Positions 26,611 through 38,618 are shown, counted from the stretch's first letter. The stretch is DNA of 64,000 bases from Mycolicibacterium litorale (GCF_010731695.1 NZ_AP022586.1:1612001-1676000); one strand, 5' to 3'. The notes: generated by a model from the sequence alone, not told the origin. Translations and numbers: made by a program.

Positions 26611-27528
26611 TTACCCATGGGTAATGGCAACGAACCCAGTGCGCACCGCCGTCGCGTCGGCCGTCGCCGATGCGGTGCGCAGCAGGTCACATCGCGCCGC
26701 CAATGTGGCGCGCAGCGGGACCGCCCGGTCGGCGATGTCCTGCTGCGCCCTGACGTATTCGGCCCGGCCCGCCGGGGTTTCGACGGCGATGGGCTCGAAA
26801 CCGTAGCCCCGCAGATCATATGGACTCGCCCGCATGTCGAGCAGCCGCGCGTCGGCGGCCAGTTCCAGACAGTCCATGACCAGGTCCGAGTCCACCAGCG
26901 GCGCGAGTTTGTAGGCCCACTTGTACAGATCCATGGCCACGTGCAGACAGCCGGGCTGTTCGGTGTCGATCTGGCGGTCGCGGGTCAGCGGCTCCGCGTT
27001 GCGGCCGACCGCGGCGTCGGTGAAGAAGCGGTACGCGTCGAAGTGGCTGCAGCGCAACGGCATCGACTCCACCACCGCGTCGGTGCCCGCATGGCCGAGG
27101 CGCAACGGCACGGCATCGTGGCGGGTGTCGGGGGATCGGTACACCATCGCCCACTCGTGCAGTCCGAAGCAGTTCAGCCGCGCCGGCCTGGCGGCGGTGG
27201 CGCGCAGCAGGGCGGCCACGAAGTCCACGGTGTCGGTGCGCGAACGCAGGTGATCGACGGTCACGGCCACCCCGCCGGACACCTCGCCGTAGCCGGCGCG
27301 ACCGACGTACTCGCGGGCCGCGGCGCCGCCGAGCACCACGCCGAACCCCGGATGCCAGCACCGCAGCCGGCGCGGCCGCAGGCTGTAATAGGTGAACAGG
27401 AAGTCCCACACCGGGTGAGCGCGGCCGGTGCGGCGCCGCTCCAGATGCGGGGCACAGAAGGCGTCCACCCGGTCACGGTGGGCACCCGCGCGCTGCACCC
27501 ACACCGACTCATCGAGGAACTCGGACAT
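26611..27528 (-). CDS. Conserved actinobacterial protein, often named 3-methyladenine DNA glycosylase
   Basis: The protein has about 305 residues, with recognisable actinobacterial family stretches [32 protein letters not shown] and [14 protein letters not shown]. Homologues are commonly labelled 3-methyladenine DNA glycosylase in databases. I can see no helix-hairpin-helix or other glycosylase signature, so I treat that name as unverified. The start overlaps the stop of the upstream CBS transporter gene (ATG at 27528, or GTG one codon earlier), implying coupled translation. In M. tuberculosis the equivalent position between glcB and Rv1841c holds a VapBC pair and a PE_PGRS gene, so this gene is a local difference. 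Confidence 0.6.
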   Translation of the reverse strand: MSEFLDESVWVQRAGAHRDRVDAFCAPHLERRRTGRAHPVWDFLFTYYSLRPRRLRCWHPGFGVVLGGAAAREYVGRAGYGEVSGGVAVTVDHLRSRTDTVDFVAALLRATAARPARLNCFGLHEWAMVYRSPDTRHDAVPLRLGHAGTDAVVESMPLRCSHFDAYRFFTDAAVGRNAEPLTRDRQIDTEQPGCLHVAMDLYKWAYKLAPLVDSDLVMDCLELAADARLLDMRASPYDLRGYGFEPIAVETPAGRAEYVRAQQDIADRAVPLRATLAARCDLLRTASATADATAVRTGFVAITHG

Positions 27529-28579
27529 CACCGCCGGTGAGTTCCGTCGCGCACGGTTCCGACGAGGTCCTCGACGAGATCCTCGAGCGCCACCATCGCG
27601 GTGATCGCCCCGTCCGAGGTGACCAGCGCCAGGTGGCTGTTGGTGCGGCGCAGCCGGGACAGCGCGTCGGGCAGTGGCAGTGACGCGGGAAGTTGCGGCA
27701 GCGGGCGCACCATCGACCGGTCGAGCACCGCATCGGGGTCATCGATCAGCGGCAACACGTCCTTGATGTGCAGATAGCCCAGGTACTGGCCGGAGGGTGC
27801 GGTGACCGGGAAGCGGGAGTAGCCCGTCTCGGTCAGCGCGCGCTCGACCGCGCCGGCTGTCGGGCCGCGGCCGGCGGCCGACGCCGGGATGGCGTGGATG
27901 GTGTCCAGTGGCATCGCGACGTCCTTGACCGTCCGGTTGCGGATCTGCAGGGCGCGGGTCAGCCGCGTGTGCTCCTCCGGATCGAGCAGACCCTCGGACA
28001 CCGATTCCGCGATCATCTCCGACAGTTCGACGGTGGACACGTTGACGTCGAGCTCGTCCTTCGGCTCCACTCCCACCGCGCGCAGCGTCGCGTTGGCGCA
28101 CCAGTTGTAGAACGCGATGAGCGGACGCGCCGCACGGATGTAGACGAGGTACACCGGGATCAGCAGCATCGCGGCGGACTCCGGGCCCGCGATCGCGATA
28201 TTCTTCGGCACCATCTCGCCGAGCAGCACGTGCAGTGTGACCACCACGCTCAGCGCCACGACGAACGAGACCGTGTGCAGCACCGCGTCCGGGATGCCGA
28301 GCAAGCCGAACGGTTTCTCCAGCAGATGCGCCACCGCCGGCTCGCCGACCCGGCCAAGCAGGATCGAGCAGATCGTGATGCCCAGCTGCGAACCGGCCAG
28401 CATCAGCGACAGGTGCTCACCGGCGCGGATCACCGTCACCGCGCTGTTCTTGCCCTGCTCGGCCAACGCCTCGAGCCGGTCCCGGCGCGCCGAGATGAGC
28501 GCGAACTCGGAGGCGACGAAGAACGCGTTGGCCGCCAGCAGCAGCACGGTCAGCAGGACGCCGAACAGATCGCCACCCA

Positions 28580-28580
<1 letters not shown>
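27528..28580 (-). CDS. CNNM/HlyC-type membrane protein with CBS domains (Rv1841c-like)
   Basis: The 350-residue protein has an N-terminal DUF21/CNNM membrane domain: about four hydrophobic segments starting LLTVLLLAANAFFVASEFAL, with GEMVPKNIAIAGP between them. A CBS-pair region follows (about 200-345) that would bind adenine nucleotides. It lacks the C-terminal CorC/HlyC domain found in its neighbour. The family is implicated in divalent cation (Mg/Co) transport. Its ATG overlaps the stop of the next upstream gene, so the two paralogues form an operon, as in M. tuberculosis Rv1842c-Rv1841c. Confidence 0.88.
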
Positions 28581-29965
<1,385 letters not shown>

Positions 29966-30180
29966 CGCGTCCCCACCATGGAGCCGGGCCGCGAGCCCGG
30001 CCGGCTAGGGGAGGGTTCGGCGTCGGATGGCTCGGCGGACGGGTGCTCGGCCCGGCAGGCCTCCGGTGCACACCGGGCCTCGGCGGGTGCCTGCGGCACG
30101 TGATCCCTTCCTCGGTCGGACGGCGGACGTCAACGGCTGACGGCGCGAAAGCTCAATCGTAACCGGGCGCCGGCGACGCG

Positions 30181-31650
<1,470 letters not shown>

Positions 31651-31700
31651 TCAGATCGCGTTTGCGCTCGTGCTCGCGATCTGTGCGCAGTCTCGGCGCG

Positions 31701-33161
31701 TCAGGCCTCGACCTCGGTGCGGTCGCCGCTCCACAGCGTGTGGAACCGCTTGTCGCGATCGGCGTCGATGCGCCCGTAGGTGTGGGCGCCGAAGAAGTCG
31801 CGTAGCCCCTGGGTCAGGGCGGCGGGCAGGCGTTCGGTGCGCAGCCCGTCGTAGTAGGACAGCGCGGAGCTGAAGCCCGGGATCGGGATGCCCAGTTCGG
31901 TGGCCTTGACCACGACGCGGCGCCAGCTGTCGATCGCGGCTTCGATGGCGTCGCGGAAGTACGGGTCGACGATCAGCGTCGGCAGGTCGGCATCGTTGTC
32001 GAACGCCTCGGTGATCCGGTTGAGGAACTTCGCCCGGATGATGCAGCCGCCGCGCCAGATCCTCGCCATGTCGCCGGGGGTGATGCCCCAGTTGTATTCG
32101 GCGCTGCCCGCCTGGATCTGGTTGAAGCCCTGCGCGTAGGCGATGATCTTCGAGGCGTACAGCGCCTGGCGGATGTCCTCGGTGAACTGTGCTGCGTCGC
32201 CCGGTTTCTCGCCGAGGTTCCCGGAGGCCAGGCCCGTGGTGGCCTGCCGCTGGGCGACCGAGCCCGACAGCGCGCGGGCGAAGACGGCCTCGGCGATGCC
32301 GGTGACCGGCACACCGAGATCGAGCGCCGACTTCACCGTCCAGCGGCCGGTGCCCTTCTGTTCGGCCTCGTCCAGGATCAGGTCGACGAGCGGTTTGCCG
32401 GTCTTCTCGTCGATCTGGCGCAGCACCTGTGCGGTGATCTCCACGAGGAAGCTGTCGAGATCGCCCTTGTTCCACTCGTCGAACACGTCGGCGATGTCAC
32501 CGGCGGACTTGCCGAGCCCGTCGCGCAGGAGCTGATAGGCCTCACCGATGAGCTGCATGTCGGAGTACTCGATGCCGTTGTGCACCATCTTGACGAAGTG
32601 GCCTGCGCCGTCCGGCCCGATGTGCGTGCAGCAGGGCACGCCGTCGACGTGCGCGGAGATCTCCTCCAGCAGCGGACCGAGCGATTCGTAGGACTCCTTG
32701 GGGCCGCCGGGCATGATCGACGGCCCGTTGAGCGCACCCTCCTCACCGCCGGAGATGCCGGCGCCGACGAAGTGCAGACCGCGCTCGCGGATCGCCTTCT
32801 CGCGCCGGATCGTGTCGGTGTACAGCGCGTTCCCGCCGTCGATGATGATGTCGCCTTCTTCCATCGCATCGGCGAGCTCGTTGATCACGGCGTCGGTGGC
32901 CTCACCGGCCTTCACCATGATGATCACGCGGCGCGGCTTCTCCAGTGCGGCGAGGAACTCCTCGATCGTCTCGCTGCGGACGAAGTTGCCCTCAGAGCCG
33001 TGCTCGGCCAGCAGCGCGTCGGTCTTCGCGACCGACCGGTTGTGCAGGGCGACGGTGTAGCCGTGGTGAGCGAAGTTGCGAGCGAGATTCGAGCCCATCA
33101 CGGCCAGGCCGGTGACCCCGATCTGTGCGGTGCCTGCAGTGGACTTCTCGGACGAGCTCAT
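31701..33161 (-). CDS. gnd: 6-phosphogluconate dehydrogenase, decarboxylating
   Basis: The 486-residue NADP-dependent enzyme makes ribulose 5-phosphate in the oxidative pentose phosphate pathway. The Rossmann start is IGVTGLAVMGSNLARNFAHHGY. The signature IIDGGNALYTDT and the substrate stretch GPDGAGHFVKMVHNGIEYSDMQ with catalytic Lys and Asn are intact. The C-terminal tail with RIDADRDKRFHTLWSGD is typical of the long, dimeric class, like Rv1844c. ATG 33161 is preferred to a GTG two codons earlier because AAAGG lies at a suitable distance. It reads away from the M56/blaI pair. Confidence 0.95.
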   Translation of the reverse strand: MSSSEKSTAGTAQIGVTGLAVMGSNLARNFAHHGYTVALHNRSVAKTDALLAEHGSEGNFVRSETIEEFLAALEKPRRVIIMVKAGEATDAVINELADAMEEGDIIIDGGNALYTDTIRREKAIRERGLHFVGAGISGGEEGALNGPSIMPGGPKESYESLGPLLEEISAHVDGVPCCTHIGPDGAGHFVKMVHNGIEYSDMQLIGEAYQLLRDGLGKSAGDIADVFDEWNKGDLDSFLVEITAQVLRQIDEKTGKPLVDLILDEAEQKGTGRWTVKSALDLGVPVTGIAEAVFARALSGSVAQRQATTGLASGNLGEKPGDAAQFTEDIRQALYASKIIAYAQGFNQIQAGSAEYNWGITPGDMARIWRGGCIIRAKFLNRITEAFDNDADLPTLIVDPYFRDAIEAAIDSWRRVVVKATELGIPIPGFSSALSYYDGLRTERLPAALTQGLRDFFGAHTYGRIDADRDKRFHTLWSGDRTEVEA

Positions 33162-33215
33162 GGGCACAGCCTTTCATTTTCTGTTGTGTGTCGCGATGTG
33201 ACGAGACCAGTGGGT

Positions 33216-34166
33216 CTAGCGGACGAACAGCCGGTGCAGTTCGGTCAGCCACGGGACCGCCACCGCCACGGTGGGGACGACCAGCACGGCCGCGGCGGCG
33301 AGGTAGGCGGTGACCGCGAGCGCCAGACTGTTGGGCCTGCCGCCGAGACGGCGGACGCGGATCACGGTGGTCGGCCCGCCGGCGGCGAGCGCACCGGACG
33401 GGGCACGGCCGGCGGCACACGCGACCAGCGCGCGCGCCAGCGGCTTCGGGCCTGCGGTGCGCACGGCGGCGTCGTCGGCGAGCAGTTCGACCAGCAGGCG
33501 CACCGCGTCCAGCGCGCTGGCACTGCGGACGAAGCGAGGGAAGGCGGCGTGCACCGCGGTGAACATCTCGAGCACCAGGTCGTGGCGCGCCCGCAGGTGG
33601 GCGTTCTCGTGGGTCAGGATCGCGGCGATCTCGTCGTGCGAGAGCGTGTTCAGCGCCCCTTCGCTGAGTACGACGCGGCTGCGCACCCCGGGAAGGCAGT
33701 AGGCCAGCGGTTGTTTGACCTCGAGGACCCGCAGCCCGCTGGCCTGCCGGCGCACGTCGGTGGGCACCGCATCGCGGCAGAGGCCGAGCAGGTCGACCAT
33801 CATGCGGTGGTGGGCGCGCCGGCGGCGGGTGGCGACGGCCACCTGCAGCACCGAGACGATCAGTCGCGCGCCGATCACCAGCGTGAGCGCGAACGCCACG
33901 ACGTAGAGCAGCCACAGCTTCCAGCCGAGGACCTCGATCTCACTGGTGATGGTGGCGGTCGGCCTGCCGTCGGGACCGGGGACGAAGAGCCTGCTGGCGA
34001 TGGCGATGCCGGCCGAGAAGGCCGAGAGCACACCGGCCAGTGCGATGGACTGCCAGAGCACTATCGCCGCGCGCGGAGCGCGCATCGGCCAGGTCGCGCG
34101 AGCCAACAGTGCCGGCACCGGCCCCACGAGGAGCAGCGCGACAACGGTGAAGGCCAGCGCGGACAC
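33216..34166 (-). CDS. M56-family membrane metallopeptidase (BlaR1-like, Rv1845c-like)
   Basis: The 316-residue integral membrane protein has hydrophobic helices at both ends and in the middle. A zinc-peptidase motif HENAH lies in ILTHENAHLRARHDLV. It lacks the large C-terminal penicillin-binding sensor domain of staphylococcal BlaR1, so the signal it senses is unknown. The start is GTG, 14 bp after the stop of blaI, so they form a two-gene operon. The expected role, from the BlaR/MecR family, is signal-driven cleavage of the BlaI repressor. Position and size match Rv1845c. Confidence 0.88.
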   Translation of the reverse strand: MSALAFTVVALLLVGPVPALLARATWPMRAPRAAIVLWQSIALAGVLSAFSAGIAIASRLFVPGPDGRPTATITSEIEVLGWKLWLLYVVAFALTLVIGARLIVSVLQVAVATRRRRAHHRMMVDLLGLCRDAVPTDVRRQASGLRVLEVKQPLAYCLPGVRSRVVLSEGALNTLSHDEIAAILTHENAHLRARHDLVLEMFTAVHAAFPRFVRSASALDAVRLLVELLADDAAVRTAGPKPLARALVACAAGRAPSGALAAGGPTTVIRVRRLGGRPNSLALAVTAYLAAAAVLVVPTVAVAVPWLTELHRLFVR

Positions 34167-34180
34167 TCCTCAATTGTCGC

Positions 34181-34597
34181 TCAGGCGGTACCCGAATCGC
34201 CAGCGGGCGGGGTGAGACGCTCCTTGCCCTCCAATTCGGCCAGCGCACGGCGCAGCGCAGCGGCCTCGTCGGCGCCGACGCGCTCGACGAAGTGCACCAA
34301 CGCGGCCTCCCGGCTGCCGGAATCCGCGGCCTGATCGAGGGCGTCCACCATCAGCCCGGCGACGAGTTCGTCGCGGCCGTGGGTGGGGGCGTATCGGTGG
34401 GCACGGTCGTCACGGTGCTGCACCACCAGGTTCTTCTTCGCCAATCGCTGCAGCACGGTCATGATCGTGGTGTAGGCCAGGTCCCTGCGAGCGGCGAGCG
34501 CCTCGTGGACCTGGCGCACAGTCTGGGGCTCGCGGGCCGACCACAGGTGGTCCATCACCTCACGCTCGAGCTCACCCAGACGCGTCAACTTGGCCAT
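34181..34597 (-). CDS. blaI: BlaI-family transcriptional repressor
   Basis: The 138-residue winged-helix repressor is of the BlaI/MecI type. The DNA-binding part is MAKLTRLGELEREVMDHLWS through LAYTTIMTVLQRLAKKNLV, and the second half is a dimerisation region containing the cleavage-prone segment. It is the ortholog of Rv1846c by sequence and position. The family represses its own operon and, in M. tuberculosis, beta-lactamase and ATP synthase genes; relief requires the partner M56 protease. The ATG lies at 34597, with a divergent FhuF-like gene 203 bp away. Confidence 0.93.
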   Translation of the reverse strand: MAKLTRLGELEREVMDHLWSAREPQTVRQVHEALAARRDLAYTTIMTVLQRLAKKNLVVQHRDDRAHRYAPTHGRDELVAGLMVDALDQAADSGSREAALVHFVERVGADEAAALRRALAELEGKERLTPPAGDSGTA

Positions 34598-34618
34598 TCT
34601 CCGTCACTCTCCTGAACA

Positions 34619-34636
34619 GTAGAACCAGGGTACTAC
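34619..34636. promoter_or_regulatory. Possible BlaI operator upstream of blaI
   Basis: GTAG (34619-34622) and CTAC (33 to 36 of the same decade, 34633-34636) form an inverted repeat with a 10-base spacer, 22-39 bp upstream of the blaI start codon. BlaI repressors bind short palindromes in their own promoter, so the position is right. The match is short and I cannot confirm the exact mycobacterial consensus. Confidence 0.3.
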
Positions 34637-34755
34637 CGCGCGTCGTATCCGACGCAGAGGAGCAACAGTCTTCCCCATCGCGGACATTCCCGCCCTGGTC
34701 ACACGCCCTCATTGTGAAACCAATCACAGCTTCTGGTCCCCACCGGGCTCGTAGT

Positions 34756-34774
34756 TATAGTAAGGCTAACCTAA
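34756..34774. promoter_or_regulatory. IdeR (iron-dependent repressor) box
   Basis: TATAGTAAGGCTAACCTAA agrees at 15 of 19 positions with the IdeR consensus TTAGGTTAGGCTAACCTAA; the right half is perfect. The left edge, TATAGT, doubles as a plausible -10 element, so iron-loaded IdeR bound here would block transcription. It lies 27 bp upstream of the GTG of the FhuF-like gene and in the intergenic region shared with blaI. Confidence 0.88.
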
Positions 34775-34800
34775 CTCAAGCCGAGTCGCCGGGAGGTGCA

Positions 34801-35571
34801 GTGACGGTACTGATCGAGGATCCGCTGATCGCGGGCATGGCCATCAAGCAGCCGCTGCCGCTGCACGAATCGAGCCGTCGGCTGCGCGAGCTCTACCCCG
34901 AATGCCCGCGGGTCTACGGGGTGGCCGTCATGGGTGACCTGTCGCGGCGGCGGTGGTGGCCGCTGACCGAGGCGCTCACCGGGGACCGGCTCCGGGCGAT
35001 GTTCGACCTCGCCTCGGCCGAAACCGACAACAAGGCCGCCGTCGCCCAACAGCTGGCGGCCACCCTGGCCCACGTCGTCCTCGGCCGCGTGATCCCGCTG
35101 CTCGTCCTCGAGGGCCGCGCCTGGGACACCGGCCTGGAGAACCTCTGGGTGCACGTCGACTCCGAAGGCGCCATCGACTGGGTGGGTGTCGTCGACCCCA
35201 CGCTGCGCGCACTGCCGGACGACCCCTTCTTCGAAGACCGGCCCCGCGTTCCCCTCGGCGCACCGCAGGGCATCGTCGCGCTGCCCAGCGAGGCGGCGCT
35301 CGCGACGTGGGTCGCGCACCGCAGCCACCGGGCGCTCGCGCCGCTGTTCGGAAAGCTGGCCGCCATCAGCGGCGGCGCGATGTCCGTTGCGGCGATGTGG
35401 CATCTGGTCGGCGGAGCGGTCGTGGGGGCGGCCACCCAGGTGCCGCTGCTGGCCGGCTCGAGCGAGTGGACCAGCATGCGCCGCGGACAGGCCGTGCTCG
35501 ACGCGCTGGTCGGCTTCGGCCTGCCGGTGCGCGGCGCGGTCCGCGGGGGAGGGAAGGTCTTGCTTAATTAG
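34801..35571 (+). CDS. FhuF-like ferric-siderophore reductase family protein
   Basis: The protein has about 256 residues and resembles the IucA/IucC/FhuF-type iron reductase family. Recognisable stretches are ELYPECPRVYGVAVMGDL, AQQLAATLAHVVLGRVIPLL and WDTGLENLWVHVDSEG. Canonical FhuF ends with a cysteine-rich [2Fe-2S] motif. Here the C-terminus (after residue 190) contains no cysteine, so direct iron-sulphur reductase activity is doubtful. GTG 34801 is chosen because GGGAGGTG and the IdeR box sit just upstream; codons back to 34714 would run through that box. The IdeR site predicts expression under iron starvation. In M. tuberculosis no gene occupies this slot between Rv1846c and Rv1847. 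The alternative is a siderophore-interacting or storage protein. Confidence 0.65.
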   Translation: MTVLIEDPLIAGMAIKQPLPLHESSRRLRELYPECPRVYGVAVMGDLSRRRWWPLTEALTGDRLRAMFDLASAETDNKAAVAQQLAATLAHVVLGRVIPLLVLEGRAWDTGLENLWVHVDSEGAIDWVGVVDPTLRALPDDPFFEDRPRVPLGAPQGIVALPSEAALATWVAHRSHRALAPLFGKLAAISGGAMSVAAMWHLVGGAVVGAATQVPLLAGSSEWTSMRRGQAVLDALVGFGLPVRGAVRGGGKVLLN

Positions 35572-35589
35572 GGCAGCCTTGCCTATTCT
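35560..35589 (+). promoter_or_regulatory. Promoter with overlapping second IdeR-type box
   Basis: TTAGGGCAGCCTTGCCTAT at 35568-35586 matches the IdeR consensus at 13 of 19 positions, with well-kept TTAGG and CCTA ends. TTGCTT (35560-35565) and TATTCT (35584-35589) are separated by 18 bp and fit a sigma-A promoter, so the box lies between and over the elements. Transcription would start near 35596. The box begins on the last codons of the FhuF-like gene, giving the downstream RNA its own iron-controlled promoter. Confidence 0.7.
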
Positions 35590-35595
35590 TATGGC

Positions 35596-35724
35596 AGATC
35601 GATCGAGCACCACCAAATCGACCGAGAACCACCGGACCGCGCCGGAGTCCTGAGGGCTGCAGAGACCCCCGGTCCATCGAAGGACGGGCCCCGCACATCT
35701 TGTGCGGGGCCCGTCCGCCTTTTC
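35596..35724 (+). ncRNA. mrsI: Iron-responsive small RNA, MrsI (ncRv11846) candidate
   Basis: In M. tuberculosis the IdeR-regulated sRNA MrsI lies between Rv1846c (blaI) and Rv1847. The same interval here contains, in order, an IdeR-type box, a sigma-A-like promoter, about 85 bases without a convincing gene, and a strong intrinsic terminator. The predicted RNA is about 125 bases. GGACCG (35634-35639) can pair with CGGTCC (35670-35675) to enclose an upstream stem, leaving a C-rich stretch near 35665-35670 that could be a seed. MrsI is known to spare iron by repressing non-essential iron proteins. Exact ends and targets are not visible. A 20-codon open frame inside it (35591-35653) is considered incidental. 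Confidence 0.75.
35682..35724 (+). terminator. Intrinsic terminator with a perfect 16-bp stem
   Basis: Bases 35682-35697 and 35701-35716 are exact reverse complements around a TCT loop, followed by GCCTTTTCG. A 16-bp uninterrupted, GC-rich hairpin plus a short T-run is rare in mycobacterial DNA and typical of defined sRNA ends. It ends the MrsI-like RNA and protects the thioesterase/urease genes from read-through. Confidence 0.88.
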
Positions 35725-35775
35725 GCCCCAACCCGTTTCGCGCCCGCCGCGGCGCGCGGTGTAGACACGACTGCT

Positions 35776-36180
35776 GTGACGACTCAGGTACCCGACCGAC
35801 TCGGCGACGGCTATGACAGGGAACTCGGCCTCACCTATCTGGAGGTGACCCCCGACGGGGGCCGCGCGCAGCTGACCATCACCGACAAGCTCCTGCAGCC
35901 GTGGGGCATCGTGCACGGCGGCGTCTACTGCGCGGTGGTCGAGAGCCTGGCCAGCGTGTCCGCGCACGTCTGGCTCAGCGCCAACGGCGGCGGCACCGTG
36001 GTCGGGGTCAACAACAACACCGACTTCCTGCGGGCGATCTCGTCGGGCACCGTCACCGCGGTGTCCACTCCCATCCACCGCGGCCGGCGCCAGCAGCTGT
36101 GGCTGATCACGATCACCGACGAGAACGACAAGTTGGTGGCCCGCGGACAGGTACGGCTGCAGAACATCGCCGACGCCTGA
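35776..36180 (+). CDS. Hotdog-fold thioesterase (PaaI family, Rv1847-like)
   Basis: The 134-residue protein has the hotdog fold with the family motif WGIVHGGVYCAVVESLAS and a C-terminal strand pair. Such enzymes hydrolyse acyl- or aryl-CoA thioesters; the specific substrate is unknown. The start GTG (35776) lies about 50 bp downstream of the sRNA terminator, so it needs its own promoter. It is the ortholog of Rv1847 by position and size, directly before the urease operon (58-bp gap). No functional link to urease is evident beyond adjacency. Confidence 0.85.
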   Translation: MTTQVPDRLGDGYDRELGLTYLEVTPDGGRAQLTITDKLLQPWGIVHGGVYCAVVESLASVSAHVWLSANGGGTVVGVNNNTDFLRAISSGTVTAVSTPIHRGRRQQLWLITITDENDKLVARGQVRLQNIADA

Positions 36181-36238
36181 CGGGCGGCCGCGCGGCGAGC
36201 GCTGCTGAGCGCGCCGCGCCGTGGCAGGATCGCCCACT

Positions 36239-36541
36239 ATGCGTTTGACCCCGCATGAGCAGGACCGCCTGCTGATCTCCTACGCCGCCGAGCTCGCGCG
36301 GCGCCGTCGTGCCCGCGGCCTGCGGCTCAACCATCCCGAGGCCGTCGCCGTGATCACCGACCACCTGCTCGAGGGAGCGCGGGACGGTCGCACCGTGGCG
36401 GAGTTGATGGTCAGCGGACGCGACGTGCTCAGCCGCGACGACGTCATGGAGGGAGTGCCAGAAATGCTGCCCGACGTCCAGGTGGAAGCCACCTTCCCGG
36501 ACGGGACGAAACTCGTCACCGTCCACCACCCGATTCCGTGA
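36239..36541 (+). CDS. ureA: Urease gamma subunit
   Basis: The 100-residue structural subunit of urease is the same length as the mycobacterial standard. The family signature [20 protein letters not shown] begins at the ATG 36239, and the end LVTVHHPIP is intact. A GTG in frame at 36221 is ignored. Its stop overlaps the GTG of ureB. Urease hydrolyses urea to ammonia and carbamate in the cytosol. The operon order ureA-ureB-ureC-ureF-ureG-ureD, without ureE, equals that of M. tuberculosis. Confidence 0.96.
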   Translation: MRLTPHEQDRLLISYAAELARRRRARGLRLNHPEAVAVITDHLLEGARDGRTVAELMVSGRDVLSRDDVMEGVPEMLPDVQVEATFPDGTKLVTVHHPIP

Positions 36542-36891
36542 TCAGCGAGGAGCCGAAGGCGGATCGCGCGTCGATCGTGCCCGGAGAGGTCGTCTTCGGA
36601 GACGGCGACATCGAGATCAACGCCGGCGCCGCCCGCATCGCGATGGAGGTGGTGAACACCGGTGACCGGCCCGTGCAGGTCGGCAGCCACGTCCATCTGC
36701 CACAGGCCAACGCCGCGCTCGACTTCGACCGAGAGGCCGCCCACGGTCACCGGCTCGACATCCCGGCCGGCACCGCGGTCCGCTTCGAACCCGGTGTCGC
36801 GCAGCGTGTCACGCTGGTACCGCTGCGGGGCAGCCGCGAGGTGCACGGTCTGTCACTGAACCCGCCGGGCCGATTGGACACGACATCATGA
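36538..36891 (+). CDS. ureB: Urease beta subunit
   Basis: The 117-residue subunit contains the conserved [18 protein letters not shown] opening and [15 protein letters not shown], where beta subunits contact the alpha chain. It has about 12 extra residues before the usual start; the GTG that overlaps the ureA stop (GTGA) is taken as the initiator. Its own stop overlaps the ATG of ureC. It assembles with UreA and UreC into the apo-urease trimer units. Confidence 0.95.
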   Translation: MISEEPKADRASIVPGEVVFGDGDIEINAGAARIAMEVVNTGDRPVQVGSHVHLPQANAALDFDREAAHGHRLDIPAGTAVRFEPGVAQRVTLVPLRGSREVHGLSLNPPGRLDTTS

Positions 36892-38609
36892 GCGGCCTGT
36901 CACGCGAGCGCTATGCGGCACTGTTCGGACCCACGACCGGAGACCGTATCCGGCTCGCCGACACCGACCTGTTCGTCGAGATCACCGAGGACCGCAGCGG
37001 CGGACCGGGACTCGCCGGCGAGGAAGCGGTGTTCGGTGGCGGCAAGGTGCTGCGCGAATCGATGGGGCAGGGGCGCGCAAGCCGTGCGGACGGTGCCCCC
37101 GACACCGTCATCACCGGTGTGGTGATCATCGATCACTGGGGAATCATCAAGGCCGACATCGGCATCCGTGACGGCCGGATCGCCGCGATCGGTAAGGCCG
37201 GCAACCCAGACATCATGGACGGCGTCCACCCCGATCTGGTGGTCGGACCGTCCACCGAGATCATCGCGGGCAACGGACGCATCGTCACCGCCGGCGGCAT
37301 CGACTGCCATGTGCACCTGATCTGCCCCCAGATCATGGAGGAGGCGCTCGGCGGGGGGATCACGACGATCATCGCCGGGGGTACCGGGCCGGCCGAGGGC
37401 AGCAAGGCGACCACCGTCACCCCGGGTGCCTGGCATCTGGCCCGCATGCTCGAAGCGCTCGACTCGTGGCCGATGAACGTCGCGCTGCTCGGCAAGGGCA
37501 ACACCGTCAACGCGGATTCGATGTGGGAGCAGTTGCGTTCGGGCGCATCGGGTTTCAAGCTGCACGAGGACTGGGGCTCGACGCCCGCCGCGATCGATGC
37601 GTGCCTGACCGTGGCCGACGCCGCCGGCGTCCAGGTCGCGCTGCACTCCGACACCCTCAACGAGGCCGGGTTCGTCGAGAACACCGTCGGCGCGATCAAG
37701 GGCCGCTCGATCCACGCCTATCACACCGAGGGGGCGGGCGGCGGGCACGCACCCGACATCATCACCGTCGCCGCAGAACCGTACGTGCTGCCCAGTTCCA
37801 CCAATCCGACCCGGCCGCACACCGTCAACACCCTCGACGAGCACCTCGACATGCTGATGGTGTGCCATCACCTGAACCCCAGCGTGCCCGAGGATCTGGC
37901 GTTCGCCGAGAGCCGCATCCGCCCCTCGACCATCGCCGCCGAAGACCTGTTGCACGACATCGGCGCGATCTCGATGATCGGCAGCGACGCCCAGGCGATG
38001 GGCCGCATCGGTGAGGTCGTGCTGCGCACGTGGCAGACCGCTCACGTGATGAAGCGCCGCCGCGGTGCGCTCGACGGTGACGGGCGCGCCGACAACATGC
38101 GCGTGCGCCGCTACGTCGCCAAGTACACGATCTGCCCGGCAGTCGCACATGGCCTCGACCACGAGATCGGCTCGGTCGAGGTCGGCAAGCTCGCCGACCT
38201 GGTGCTGTGGGAGCCGGCGTTCTTCGGTGTGCGGCCGCACGCGGTGGTCAAGGGCGGCATGATCGCCTGGGCGGCGATGGGGGACGCCAACGCGTCGATC
38301 CCGACGCCGCAACCGGTGTTGCCGCGCCCCATGTTCGGCGCGGCGCCTGCCGCGGCGGCCGCGACGTCCGTGCACTTCGTCGCGCCGCAGGCGATCGAGG
38401 ACGGTCTTGCCGACCGGATCGACGTGCGGCGCAGGCTCGTCGCGGTCAAGGACGTCCGGCACATCGGCAAGGCCCAGATGCCGCTGAACGACGCGCTGCC
38501 CCGCATCGAGGTGGACCCGGACACCTTCACCGTGCGCATCGACGGCGACGTCTGGCAGGAGCAGCCCGCCGCCGAACTGCCCATGGCGCAACGCTATTTC
38601 CTCTTCTAG
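36888..38609 (+). CDS. ureC: Urease alpha (catalytic) subunit
   Basis: The 573-residue catalytic subunit has the first nickel ligands in the amidohydrolase HxH ([10 protein letters not shown]) and the carbamylated lysine in GFKLHEDWG (Lys224). Further ligand histidines lie in [10 protein letters not shown] and [16 protein letters not shown]. The mobile flap with the catalytic His is in [14 protein letters not shown]. All active-site elements are present, so the enzyme should be functional when loaded with nickel. The ATG overlaps the ureB stop (ATGA). It ends 9 bp before ureF. Confidence 0.97.
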   Translation: MSGLSRERYAALFGPTTGDRIRLADTDLFVEITEDRSGGPGLAGEEAVFGGGKVLRESMGQGRASRADGAPDTVITGVVIIDHWGIIKADIGIRDGRIAAIGKAGNPDIMDGVHPDLVVGPSTEIIAGNGRIVTAGGIDCHVHLICPQIMEEALGGGITTIIAGGTGPAEGSKATTVTPGAWHLARMLEALDSWPMNVALLGKGNTVNADSMWEQLRSGASGFKLHEDWGSTPAAIDACLTVADAAGVQVALHSDTLNEAGFVENTVGAIKGRSIHAYHTEGAGGGHAPDIITVAAEPYVLPSSTNPTRPHTVNTLDEHLDMLMVCHHLNPSVPEDLAFAESRIRPSTIAAEDLLHDIGAISMIGSDAQAMGRIGEVVLRTWQTAHVMKRRRGALDGDGRADNMRVRRYVAKYTICPAVAHGLDHEIGSVEVGKLADLVLWEPAFFGVRPHAVVKGGMIAWAAMGDANASIPTPQPVLPRPMFGAAPAAAAATSVHFVAPQAIEDGLADRIDVRRRLVAVKDVRHIGKAQMPLNDALPRIEVDPDTFTVRIDGDVWQEQPAAELPMAQRYFLF

Positions 38610-38618
38610 CCGATCCTG

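Noticed and set aside
24401..26806. An 801-codon open frame antisense to glcB
   Set aside because: It is rich in Arg, His and Val and is the mirror of a GC-rich real gene with GC-biased third positions. It has no family motif.
29983..30001. GCCGGGC/GCCCGGC hairpin downstream of guaB1
   Set aside because: It has a 7-bp stem with no T-run on either strand and lies far from the gene end, so it is not a convincing terminator.
35591..35653. A 20-codon open frame starting at ATG inside the MrsI-like RNA
   Set aside because: The predicted transcription start lies at or after its ATG, there is no ribosome site, and the composition is not protein-like.
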